This document shows, piece after piece, positions 47,395 through 55,759 of a stretch of DNA of 64,000 bases. Made by a program: the position numbers and the translations under genes. The stretch lies in contig NZ_QUZK01000052.1 in the NCBI RefSeq assembly GCF_003410055.1, positions 101,600-165,599 of the forward strand, read 5' to 3'. Numbering within the stretch: the stretch's first letter is position 1; each line of letters begins with the position of its first letter. The notes beneath the pieces are model-generated. The model searched no databases, was not told the origin of the DNA, and saw only the letters and a list, made by a program, of their open reading frames with translations. The DNA comes from Wenzhouxiangella sediminis (GTDB lineage Bacteria; Pseudomonadota; Gammaproteobacteria; Xanthomonadales; Wenzhouxiangellaceae).

Positions 47395-50300
47395 ATGCGC
47401 ACCCGGACACGAACCGCCTTTATGCTTGCCCTGGGCCTTCTCTTCGCAGCGCCTTCCTGGGCCCAGATCGAGCAGCGCTGCGTGCTGATGGTCGACCGCT
47501 TCCAGGACCCGGCCGAGCTGCCGCAGTTCCACCCGGTCTTCGACCAGGCGCTGACGGTCGACAACCTGCTGAGTTTCGACATCGACACCAGCACACCGGT
47601 GTCCCAGGCCGGGCTCGAGTTCAGGCTGCTGAAGGGGCCGCCGGGCATGACCATCGACCCGGCGACCGGCGTGGTCACCTGGGCGCCGAACGAACTCCAG
47701 GTCGGGACCATCTCGGCGACCGTGCTGGTCACCGACACCGATCAGCGGCGCAATCGCCATACCTTCTGCGTGTCGGTGATCGACCCCAACGCGGCGCCGC
47801 TGATCGCCGCGCTGGCCGACCGCACGGTGCTCGCCGACGAGCCGGTGTCGTTCATCGTCGACGCGAGCGACCCGGACCCCGGCGACCAGCTGAGCTTCTC
47901 GCTCGATGCAGCGCCCGCGGGCATGAGCATCCAGGCCGGCAGCGGGCTGGTCGAGTGGCTGCCCCAGGCCGGCGATATCGGTTCGGCGGCCGTCACCGTT
48001 CGAGCCACCGATGACGGGGGGCGGTTCGACACGGAGTCGTTGACGATCACGGTCGTTGCCGGGAATGCGCCGCCGGTGCTGGCCTCCATCGACGACCGTG
48101 GCGCAAGGCCCGGCGTGGCGCTGCAGGTGCAGCCTGTCGCCAGCGATCCCGACGACCCCGTCCTGGCCTGGCGCCTGCTCGCCGCCCCCGCCGGCATGAC
48201 CATCGACGCCGTCAGCGGCCGGATCGACTGGACACCGGCGCTGCCGCAGCTCGGCGCGCACGCGGTGTCGGTCGAAGTGGCCGACCCGCTCGGGTTTGCC
48301 GACACGGCCGATTTCGAAGTCCTGGTCGATCTCAACCGGGCGCCGATCGCGGTCGACGATTCCGGGTTCCGGGTCGAGCGGGGCGACACGCTCGAAGTTG
48401 CCGCGCCGGGGCTGCTTGGCAACGATGACGATCCGAACTCCGACCCCCTTTCCGCACTGCTGGTCGATTCGCCCCTGCGCGGTACGCTGACGCTCTCCGC
48501 CGACGGCGGGTTCGACTACACGCCCGACGTGCCGGTGGGCACGATCGGCCTGGTCGAGACCCTGTCCTACGAGCGAGGCAACGGGTCGTCTACCTGGACC
48601 CCGCTGATCGGCAATCTCGACGACGACCCGCAGTCCGAACTGATCATCGCCGACGGCAGCGGATGCTGTACCGGCTTCCTGATCGCGATCGACGGCATCA
48701 CGGGACTCGAGGAGTGGGTGGTGACCCTGCCCGGCAGGCAGCTCGACCGGACCAGCAAGCCGGCGCTGGCTGACATCGACCTCGACGGCCGCCCCGAAAT
48801 CCTGGTCATCGGTGGCGAGGCCGATGCTTCGCCGACCTCTGCGCTGCGGATCTACGCCTTCGAGCACGACGGCCAGCTCAAATGGATCAGCGAGGATCTG
48901 CCGGGGATTTTCTACCTGGACGGGGCGTGGCGGAGCAACCGCGAGCTGACCAGCGCCGCGATCACCGTCGCGGATATCGACCAGGACGGCCTGCCGGAGA
49001 TTCTCGTCGCCCCCGATTTCGGCCCCGCGGGCTACCACGTCTTCGACCACGAGGGCCTGACGCTTGAGGTCGTCCACGAACCCGGCACCACGGTCGCCGA
49101 CGCCGCGCCGACCCGTGTCACCGTCGTCGACCTGGATCTCGACGGCGACCCGGAGATCGTGGTCGGCAACGTTGCCTGGTCCCACGACGGCGAAATGCTG
49201 TGGAAGCGTGTCGACAACTTCGGGCACGCCTGGGCGACCACCTTCCCGCTGGTCGCCAACCTCGACGACGACCCCTATCCCGAGCTGGTGCGAACACGCG
49301 GCGGCCCGTCGAGTCCCGGCAACATCGTTGCGTGGAACCACGACGGGACGGATCTGATGACATCCGCGGGAGTTCCTTGGGAGGTCGCGCGACCTTATGG
49401 TTTCAATACCGCGCCGATCTCGATCGCCGACGTCGATGCCGACGGGTACGCCGACGTGCTGCATCCCTTGCCCCATGACGTCAACGAATTCGAGGTCCTC
49501 GATGGCCGCGACGGGGCGGTCAAGTGGAGCAAGTCGGTGACCACGGTCTCCATGGGTGCGACGGTCTTCGACATGGACCGCGACGGCTTCGTCGAGGTCC
49601 TGTTCATCGACGAGTCGTCCAACCTCTACGTCTGGGACGGTCGAGACGGCACCGAGAAGCTGCAGCTGCCGATGAACAATCCCCGGCCCGGTGATCACAC
49701 TATCCCGGTATTTGCCGATATCGACGCCGACGGAGCCTCGGAGCTGGTGGTGCCCGGCGGGTTCTCGTTCGGCTTCGACACCGCGCTGAGCATTTGGGAG
49801 AGCCCGACCGACGACTGGGCGCCGATGCGATCGATCTGGAACGAACACCGCTACCACGTCACCAACGTCAACGACGACCTGACCATCCCGGCACAAGAGC
49901 CGCCGCACTGGCTGCTGCCGGGCCTGAACCAGGCCATGATCAATCAACGCCTGCCCGAAGATCGGATCGAGTCGACCGACGCGTTCACCTACCGCGCCAA
50001 CGACGGCGAGCTGGACTCGAACGTGGCCGAGGTCACCATCGAGGTTCTGCCTCCGAACAGTCCGCCGCGCATACTCTCGACCCCGCCACGGCTGGCGTCG
50101 CCCGGCTTCGAATACGTCTATCCGGTCCTCGCGGTCGACGCCGACCCCGGCGAACTGCTGCAGTTCGCGATCGCGGCGGGGCCGCCGGCGATGAGCGTCG
50201 ACGGCAACGGCCGCGTGACCTGGATCCCCGGCACGGGCGACATCGGGCCCCACCCGGTGGTGATTTCTGTGACCGACACGCTCGGAACACCGGCCTACCA

Positions 50301-52194
50301 GAACTTCGTCATCGACGTCGTCGAGCCCGTCACGGTGCCGGTGCTGACCGGCCTCTCCGAGGCCGCGGCGCTCGCGGCGCTCGAGTCGGTCTCGCTGCGT
50401 GCCGACCCGCTCCGTGACGTGTTCAGCGACACGGTGGCGATCGGCGAGGTGGCGGCCCAGTCGCCGCCGGCCGGCACCTCGACTGCCGCCGGCGCCGGCG
50501 TGACCGTGGAGGTCTCGCGCGGCCCGGTACCCGTCAGCGTTCCGCGGCTGGTCGGCCTGGATATCGGCGACGCCCAGGCCCGGCTGTTCGACGCCGGCCT
50601 GGACGCCTTTCCTTTGGAATGGGTCAATGATCCGCGGGTGCCGCGCGGCGTCGTGAAGCAGCAGGATCCGCCGCCCAACGCCCGGGTGTCACCGGGTTCC
50701 GACGTGGCGATCGTCGTCTCGGGCGGCCCGCGTGCGGTCATCGACGTCGACCCGCCGCTGATCGTCTCCGGCGGCAGCGCTGGGGTCAGCGTCGAGGTGC
50801 GCGACGTCGACGGCACGCCGCTCGATCCGCAGCCGGCGGTCACCCTGAGCCTGGACTTCGAATCCGATGAACTGCTGGGCACGCCGCCGAGCCTGTCCGG
50901 CAGCAGCGTCGAGACGTCTGCCGACAGCCGCGGCGCGTTCGTCGTGCAGGCCGCCTTCGATCTCGGCCAGCCCGAGACGGTCAGCGCCGCGGCGGCCGTG
51001 CTGCCGCCGGTCAGCGACGGTCCGGGCGGCGGGGTCTATTCCGATTTCACGCGACAGCAGGCGGCCTTCGCGCAGTTGATGACTGCGCTGATCGAGGCGG
51101 TGGAAGCTGCCGACCAGGGCGCGGTGGTGTCGCTCGATGCGCAGCTGGGCGCTCTGGAATCCGCCATCGACCTTCGCCGCCTGCGCACCATGACCGCCAT
51201 CGCGCCCGAAGGCGGTATGCCGCCCACGCCCGCTCAGGCCATTTCCGGCGGGCTCGCGCCATCGATCCATGACAATGCCTACGCCGCCGCAAGCCTTGAG
51301 CTGGTCGAGCAACTCCAGGTGATCGACGAGGTCATGCGAGCGGGCAATGTGCCCGATGCGGTGCTCGAGGAGCTCAATCAGGAATTGCTGGCCGCTGCCG
51401 GTGCGCGAGCGGCGTTGTCCCCTTCGGTCGTCGGCGTGCTGCGCGCCTCGCCCTCGATCACGGCACTGCTCGGCACCTTCGCCCCGCGCGTCCTGGTCGC
51501 CGACATCCGGGCCGTGCGGCAGTCGCTGCGTGACGAGGGCTGGATCGGGGCGGGGGCGGCCTCGCGCTTCACGCTGCCCAGCCTGATGAGCGCGGTGCGG
51601 ATCCGCACCGACATCATGAAAGACACCTACCTGCCTTACCTGGGCGAGGTGGCCTGGGCCATGGGCACGGTCATCGCCGCCGACCTGCTCCAGGAGTACG
51701 CCAACGCCGGCGCCATCGCCGGCATCATCAGCGGCGCCAGCCAGAGCTTCCACGCCTTCCACATTCCAAACTCGGTCATCGAGGGTTTCGGTTTCGACCC
51801 GACGCTCAGCCCCAACAACGCCGTGACCATGATCGGCCCCAGCCTGTTCGACGCCGCGGCCGGCGCCGCTTCGGGCTTGTCCAGCGCGGGCAGCATCAAG
51901 GACGTCAACACCGCGATCGACGCCATCCAGACGCAGCTCGACAACGCCAGCGCGCTGGAGGCGGCCTGGGACGACGCCAACTCGATCCCGATGGGCGTGA
52001 CCAGCGGTTGCATCCTCGTGACCACGCCGGGCTGCCGGCAGCTCAACTACCCCGAAGGCTTCGCCAGCGTCTATGACGCGGAAGGGCTGCTCAACCTGCC
52101 CGCGTCGATCCTGATCATCGTGCGCAACCTCGAATCCGGGGGAACCGCCGTGTTCGTGGCCACCTTCGTGGCCTACGAAGGGGAAGAAGACTGA
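47395..52194 (+). CDS. Giant secreted Ig/FG-GAP/PASTA-domain protein (adhesin-like)
   Basis: A 1599-residue protein with a signal peptide (residues 1-23, ending APSWAQ). Ig-like domains of the He_PIG type lie at about 40-320. A tandem-95/cadherin-like domain begins at about 325 (LLGNDDDPNSDPL). A block of eight FG-GAP/VCBS-type blades with DxDxDG turns (about 390-830; for example ADIDLDGRPEI) is inserted in it, and the domain resumes at about 858 (DAFTYRANDG). Another Ig follows, then two PASTA domains (about 980-1113; VPRLVGLDIGDAQARL), a further Ig, and a helical Ala-rich region of about 380 residues with no match recognised. It probably acts at the cell surface. PASTA domains usually bind muropeptides. 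Confidence 0.88.
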   Translation: MRTRTRTAFMLALGLLFAAPSWAQIEQRCVLMVDRFQDPAELPQFHPVFDQALTVDNLLSFDIDTSTPVSQAGLEFRLLKGPPGMTIDPATGVVTWAPNELQVGTISATVLVTDTDQRRNRHTFCVSVIDPNAAPLIAALADRTVLADEPVSFIVDASDPDPGDQLSFSLDAAPAGMSIQAGSGLVEWLPQAGDIGSAAVTVRATDDGGRFDTESLTITVVAGNAPPVLASIDDRGARPGVALQVQPVASDPDDPVLAWRLLAAPAGMTIDAVSGRIDWTPALPQLGAHAVSVEVADPLGFADTADFEVLVDLNRAPIAVDDSGFRVERGDTLEVAAPGLLGNDDDPNSDPLSALLVDSPLRGTLTLSADGGFDYTPDVPVGTIGLVETLSYERGNGSSTWTPLIGNLDDDPQSELIIADGSGCCTGFLIAIDGITGLEEWVVTLPGRQLDRTSKPALADIDLDGRPEILVIGGEADASPTSALRIYAFEHDGQLKWISEDLPGIFYLDGAWRSNRELTSAAITVADIDQDGLPEILVAPDFGPAGYHVFDHEGLTLEVVHEPGTTVADAAPTRVTVVDLDLDGDPEIVVGNVAWSHDGEMLWKRVDNFGHAWATTFPLVANLDDDPYPELVRTRGGPSSPGNIVAWNHDGTDLMTSAGVPWEVARPYGFNTAPISIADVDADGYADVLHPLPHDVNEFEVLDGRDGAVKWSKSVTTVSMGATVFDMDRDGFVEVLFIDESSNLYVWDGRDGTEKLQLPMNNPRPGDHTIPVFADIDADGASELVVPGGFSFGFDTALSIWESPTDDWAPMRSIWNEHRYHVTNVNDDLTIPAQEPPHWLLPGLNQAMINQRLPEDRIESTDAFTYRANDGELDSNVAEVTIEVLPPNSPPRILSTPPRLASPGFEYVYPVLAVDADPGELLQFAIAAGPPAMSVDGNGRVTWIPGTGDIGPHPVVISVTDTLGTPAYQNFVIDVVEPVTVPVLTGLSEAAALAALESVSLRADPLRDVFSDTVAIGEVAAQSPPAGTSTAAGAGVTVEVSRGPVPVSVPRLVGLDIGDAQARLFDAGLDAFPLEWVNDPRVPRGVVKQQDPPPNARVSPGSDVAIVVSGGPRAVIDVDPPLIVSGGSAGVSVEVRDVDGTPLDPQPAVTLSLDFESDELLGTPPSLSGSSVETSADSRGAFVVQAAFDLGQPETVSAAAAVLPPVSDGPGGGVYSDFTRQQAAFAQLMTALIEAVEAADQGAVVSLDAQLGALESAIDLRRLRTMTAIAPEGGMPPTPAQAISGGLAPSIHDNAYAAASLELVEQLQVIDEVMRAGNVPDAVLEELNQELLAAAGARAALSPSVVGVLRASPSITALLGTFAPRVLVADIRAVRQSLRDEGWIGAGAASRFTLPSLMSAVRIRTDIMKDTYLPYLGEVAWAMGTVIAADLLQEYANAGAIAGIISGASQSFHAFHIPNSVIEGFGFDPTLSPNNAVTMIGPSLFDAAAGAASGLSSAGSIKDVNTAIDAIQTQLDNASALEAAWDDANSIPMGVTSGCILVTTPGCRQLNYPEGFASVYDAEGLLNLPASILIIVRNLESGGTAVFVATFVAYEGEED

Positions 52195-52206
52195 CGGGTG
52201 AGCTCG

Positions 52207-53418
52207 TCAGTCGGGGCTGACGACGGCTGCGGTCTTCGCGGCCGTCGTCCTGTTGTCGCTGCTGCGTGCCGTTGATTGATCCCTGAAGTGAGGCGGCCGT
52301 GTCATGATCTGCTCCCAGAAATGAATCGACAGGTCGTTGATGGCGCCGCTTTCGGCGTTGAGGAGCAGGGCCAGGCCCGTGTCGTGTTCGCGCGAGTAGC
52401 CGATCTGGGCCACGAAGCCGCGCACCCAGCCGCTGTGGGTGACGAGGTCGTGTCCGTCGATGCTGTAAATGCGCCAGCCGAGGCCGTAGTGGGCGGCGTT
52501 CAGCAGGTCGCGCCAACCCTTTCGCCGCATTTCGCGGGCCGTGTAGACGCGCTTTCGCGTCAGGTCGCGGACCAGTTCCGGGTGCACGACATCCGGGCGG
52601 TAGCCCATATTCGCGATCAGCCACTGACCCAGGTCCAGCGCGCTGGCATTGACTCCGGCGGCCGGGGCCACGCGGTAGTAGTTCTCGTTGACTTCGGTCG
52701 GCACCCAACGCCAGCGGTTGACCTTGACGTGCGGTGCGGCGCGATTGTCGCTGGCCATGAATTCGTCGAAGCCGACCGAGGCCTGCTGCATTTGAAGGGG
52801 TTGAAAGACGCGCTCGCGCAGCAGTTCGGGGTAGCTGCGGCCGGTGCTGGCCTCGATGGCGGGTTCGACCAATGAGAAGAGCACGTTCTGGTAGGTGTAG
52901 CACTCGCCCGGCGGGCACATCGGTTCGACGCGCCCGAACTGCGGCAGGATCTGGTCGAGGCTCCTACCGGCATTGAGCAGGTTGTCGTAGGCGTTGGGCA
53001 CGATGCCGGCCGACTGGCCGAGCAGGTGTTCCAGGGTCAGCCTTTGCGCGTGCTCCGGGCGGGCCAGGGTGAACTCCGGCACGTAGCGTCTGACGGGGTC
53101 GTTCCAGTGCAATGCGCCCTCGGACACGAGCTGGCCGGTGAGCTGTGCCGCGAAGGTCTTGGAAACCGAGGCGACGCGAAACGCGGTCTCGGGCGTGACC
53201 GCGCGCTGGTCGTCGAGCGATCGCACTCCATGGCCTGCAGCGTGCACGATCCGCCCTTCGCGCACGATTGCCCAGGCCGCACCCGGCACGCGCCTGGCCT
53301 CGAGCATGGTTCGGAATTGCCGGTCCATTTCGGCGAAATCCGGGCTGGCCGGGGCGGGATTCGCGGCGTGGGCTGACGCTGTCGCCAGCGTCAGCAGGAC
53401 GAATAGGGTACGCAACAT
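52207..53418 (-). CDS. Exported serine hydrolase of the beta-lactamase/PBP-like family
   Basis: A 403-residue protein with a signal peptide (about residues 1-19). The active-site motifs of class C beta-lactamase-like hydrolases are S84-V-S-K87 (SxxK), Y176-Q-N178 (YxN) and HSG in VTHSGWVRG (the KTG equivalent). It may be an esterase, D-amino-acid amidase or peptidase; beta-lactam hydrolysis is not implied. It is convergent with the giant gene. The C-terminal 25 residues are Thr/Arg/Ala-rich and unrelated to the catalytic fold. Confidence 0.88.
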   Translation of the reverse strand: MLRTLFVLLTLATASAHAANPAPASPDFAEMDRQFRTMLEARRVPGAAWAIVREGRIVHAAGHGVRSLDDQRAVTPETAFRVASVSKTFAAQLTGQLVSEGALHWNDPVRRYVPEFTLARPEHAQRLTLEHLLGQSAGIVPNAYDNLLNAGRSLDQILPQFGRVEPMCPPGECYTYQNVLFSLVEPAIEASTGRSYPELLRERVFQPLQMQQASVGFDEFMASDNRAAPHVKVNRWRWVPTEVNENYYRVAPAAGVNASALDLGQWLIANMGYRPDVVHPELVRDLTRKRVYTAREMRRKGWRDLLNAAHYGLGWRIYSIDGHDLVTHSGWVRGFVAQIGYSREHDTGLALLLNAESGAINDLSIHFWEQIMTRPPHFRDQSTARSSDNRTTAAKTAAVVSPD

Positions 53419-53514
53419 GCTCGGAAAGTGACGGCCGAATGAAGGTTCAATTATACGGCCGGCCTGGAGCGGGCGTGAACGGCCGGGAGCGGCGACCGCT
53501 CCCGGCTGGACGGC

Positions 53515-54339
53515 TCACTCCTCGAAACGATCGGCGAACAGGGCGTCTCCGCCTTCGATCGCGGCAAGCGCGTCGAAGCCTGCCTGGATCCAGTCGGGAT
53601 GTTCGTTGAGATCGACCGCGGTCGCGACGAACCAGCCGTTGTCCGGATCGTACTCCACGACTTCGTCGTCGCGGACGTACAAGGGCCCGCCCTGGCCGGG
53701 CACGGTGATGCCGCTTTCGAAGGTCATCAGGATGCCGCCCGAGTTCAGGACGTGGGCGCCGTTGATGTCGGCGGCGTCCGGCAGCCCGTCGCCCTGGAAG
53801 AAGTGCTGGAAGCTCACGCCGTTCCAGCGCACCAGGTCGCTTTTCCGGAACAGGGCGCCCGCGGCGAAGCTGCGATCGAAAGAAAGCACCAGGTCGCCGC
53901 TGTCCGGGTCGAGGGAAACTGCGTCGATCCGGACGCCGTCGGGCACGCCGTTGGCGCGACCGTCGAAGACGATGGTCGGATCGGACAGAAAGCTCGTCAC
54001 CGCAGCGACATCGCCGGGGCGGACCAGCACGCCGTCGATGTTGCGGGCGGTGTCGAGCACGTAGCGGCGCGGTTCCCGGTGATAGCCCGTCACGTCGGTC
54101 GCATCCATGGTCGGGTTGTTGAAGAAGCCCGATTCCTGGTCGTTTTCGCCCGAGGCGTTCCAGATGAAGACGTGCTTGTCGGTGCCCGCCCACATCCCGG
54201 TTTGGGTTTCGTCCTTGTAAGTCCGGGCATACACATCGGCGGAGACGTAGACGGTTTTCAGGGGCGTTTGCGCCTGGAGCGGGCTCCAAGCAAGCATAAG
54301 CAGCGTGATCGGAATCGCGAGGGTCAGGTATGAGCGCAT
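53515..54339 (-). CDS. Exported hypothetical protein with C-terminal FADRFEE tag
   Basis: A 274-residue secreted protein with a signal peptide (about residues 1-23, ending PLQAQ). The sequence is rich in Asp, Gly and aromatic residues and looks all-beta, with repeated motifs such as DPDSGDLVLSFDRSF and GGILMTFESGITVPG. No catalytic motif is seen. It ends GGDALFADRFEE, matching the tag of the CSLREA protein at 38164. It lies downstream of the beta-helix gene with a 14-bp gap, probably in the same operon. The ATG at 54339 was chosen because it precedes the signal peptide. Confidence 0.8.
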   Translation of the reverse strand: MRSYLTLAIPITLLMLAWSPLQAQTPLKTVYVSADVYARTYKDETQTGMWAGTDKHVFIWNASGENDQESGFFNNPTMDATDVTGYHREPRRYVLDTARNIDGVLVRPGDVAAVTSFLSDPTIVFDGRANGVPDGVRIDAVSLDPDSGDLVLSFDRSFAAGALFRKSDLVRWNGVSFQHFFQGDGLPDAADINGAHVLNSGGILMTFESGITVPGQGGPLYVRDDEVVEYDPDNGWFVATAVDLNEHPDWIQAGFDALAAIEGGDALFADRFEE

Positions 54340-54353
54340 GTCCGATTCCACCC

Positions 54354-55049
54354 TCAGTCGCAGTCGGTGGCGGTGTCGCAGCGGTTCGGGGCGATTGCCA
54401 CGCAGCTGTTGCCGCCGTCGTTGCCGCCCATCAGGACGTTGCCGCAGTAGCCGCCGAACACACCCTGGCCGCCGTTGTTGTAGACGGTGCTGTCGGTCAG
54501 GTAGCTGGTGCCGAAGCCCAGCGAGATGCCGTTGCCGCCGTTCTCTCTTGCCGCAATGTTCGTGAGCCGGGCGCCCGGACACTGCGCATCGATGCCGCGG
54601 TCGCCGTTCTCGGCCGCGATCAGGTCGGCCAGGCGTGCGCCGCGGCAGACACGAATGCCGTCGTTGCCCACGCCGCGGACCGTGCCGTTGCGAATGGTGA
54701 TGTTCTCGCGGCCGTTGGCGTCGATGCCGTAGCCGCTGCCGCTCGCCGAGCAGCTCACGCTGGATCCCGAGCACGTGACCGGTCCGGCCACGGAGAAGCC
54801 GTTGAGATCGATCGAGACCGAGTCGGCGGTGACCTGGACGAGCGTGGTGTTCACGCTGCCGGTCGTCAGGTCGGAGGTCAGGCGATAGCTGCCCGAAGCG
54901 GTAATGGTGATCGGATAGCCGGGGTCGTCTCCGGTGAAGCAGCCGAAGGCGGCGCAGTCGTCGTTCATTTCGATGACGCCGTCGATCGCGACGGCCGGGA
55001 ACGAAACGGCCATCAGGCAGAGCGTTGGCAGGAGAATCCACTTGTTCAT
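54354..55049 (-). CDS. Exported right-handed beta-helix protein
   Basis: A 231-residue secreted protein with a signal peptide (about residues 1-21, ending FPAVA). The repeating pectate-lyase-like turns each carry a stacked Asn or Gly (GRENITIRNGTVRGVGNDGIRVCRG, NGGNGISLGFG). The N-terminal segment ITASGSYRLTSDL is typical of such proteins in this group of bacteria. Several cysteines (about ten) suggest disulfides. It has no DRFEE tag and ends CDTATDCD. It may bind or cut polysaccharide, but no catalytic triad is clear. Confidence 0.85.
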   Translation of the reverse strand: MNKWILLPTLCLMAVSFPAVAIDGVIEMNDDCAAFGCFTGDDPGYPITITASGSYRLTSDLTTGSVNTTLVQVTADSVSIDLNGFSVAGPVTCSGSSVSCSASGSGYGIDANGRENITIRNGTVRGVGNDGIRVCRGARLADLIAAENGDRGIDAQCPGARLTNIAARENGGNGISLGFGTSYLTDSTVYNNGGQGVFGGYCGNVLMGGNDGGNSCVAIAPNRCDTATDCD

Positions 55050-55162
55050 GATGCGAGTCCTTTGAAATCAGTTGGTTAGCCAGACCGCGCCCGAATTCGA
55101 GCCGGGTTCGGGATTTCTAACGACCCGGGTTTGCTTTCCGTGCCAAATCGGCAGAGAATCCT

Positions 55163-55759
55163 GTGAACAAGAGCACAGTCGGCCGATCCTGGCCGGTTCA
55201 TTCGGACATGGACATGGCGAACGCGGAGCGGGAAACTCGAGTGGAGTCTTCGACGGCCCGGGCCCGGGACGAGTACTTCGTCCAGGTCTACCGCCAGTTG
55301 CGCCAGGCCGCGCGCAACGCCCGGTCGGCCAATCCACAGCAGACCATGAACACGACGGCCCTGGTCAACGAAGCCTGGCTCAAGCTCGAGCAGACCAATG
55401 CTGCTGCCAACGACCGAATGCATTACCTCAAGACCGCGGCGCTGGCCATGCGGCAACTGCTGGTCGACTACGCCCGTTACCGCGGGGCTGAAAAGCGCGA
55501 CCGTGCCATGGAACTACCCCTGTTCGAAGAACTTCTGCCGGGCACGGATCACGGAGCGGCCGACGACGTGCTCGCGCTCGAGGACGCCCTGGGTGAACTC
55601 GAGGCGCTGGACCCTCGCGGCGCCGAGATCGTGGTGCTGCGCTTCTTCGGCGGCGCCACGCTTGAGGAGGCCGCCGAACTCATGGATACCTCCCGCCGCA
55701 GCGCCGCGCGCGACTGGGCGCGGGCGCGGGCCTTCCTGCGTACCCGCCTCGCATCGTGA
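55163..55759 (+). CDS. ECF-like sigma factor, kinase-associated (TIGR02999 type), module 2
   Basis: A 198-residue sigma factor similar to that at 45278. Region 2 is NTTALVNEAWLKLEQ and YLKTAALAMRQLLVDYARYRGAEKR. Region 4 is EIVVLRFFGGATLEEAAELMDTSRRSAARDWARARAFLRTRL. The first 30 residues (MNKSTVGRSW...) are uncertain; a later start at 55208 or 55214 is possible. It overlaps the second kinase gene by GTGA, reproducing module 1 on the opposite strand. Confidence 0.88.
   Translation: MNKSTVGRSWPVHSDMDMANAERETRVESSTARARDEYFVQVYRQLRQAARNARSANPQQTMNTTALVNEAWLKLEQTNAAANDRMHYLKTAALAMRQLLVDYARYRGAEKRDRAMELPLFEELLPGTDHGAADDVLALEDALGELEALDPRGAEIVVLRFFGGATLEEAAELMDTSRRSAARDWARARAFLRTRLAS

Noticed and set aside
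46906..50253. A 1115-codon minus-strand frame opposite the giant protein
   Set aside because: It is repetitive only because the opposite strand encodes repeats, and it lacks a signal peptide or motif.
52207..53418. Reading the serine hydrolase as a beta-lactamase resistance gene
   Set aside because: SxxK and YxN are shared by many esterases and peptidases of this fold, and nothing shows beta-lactam hydrolysis.
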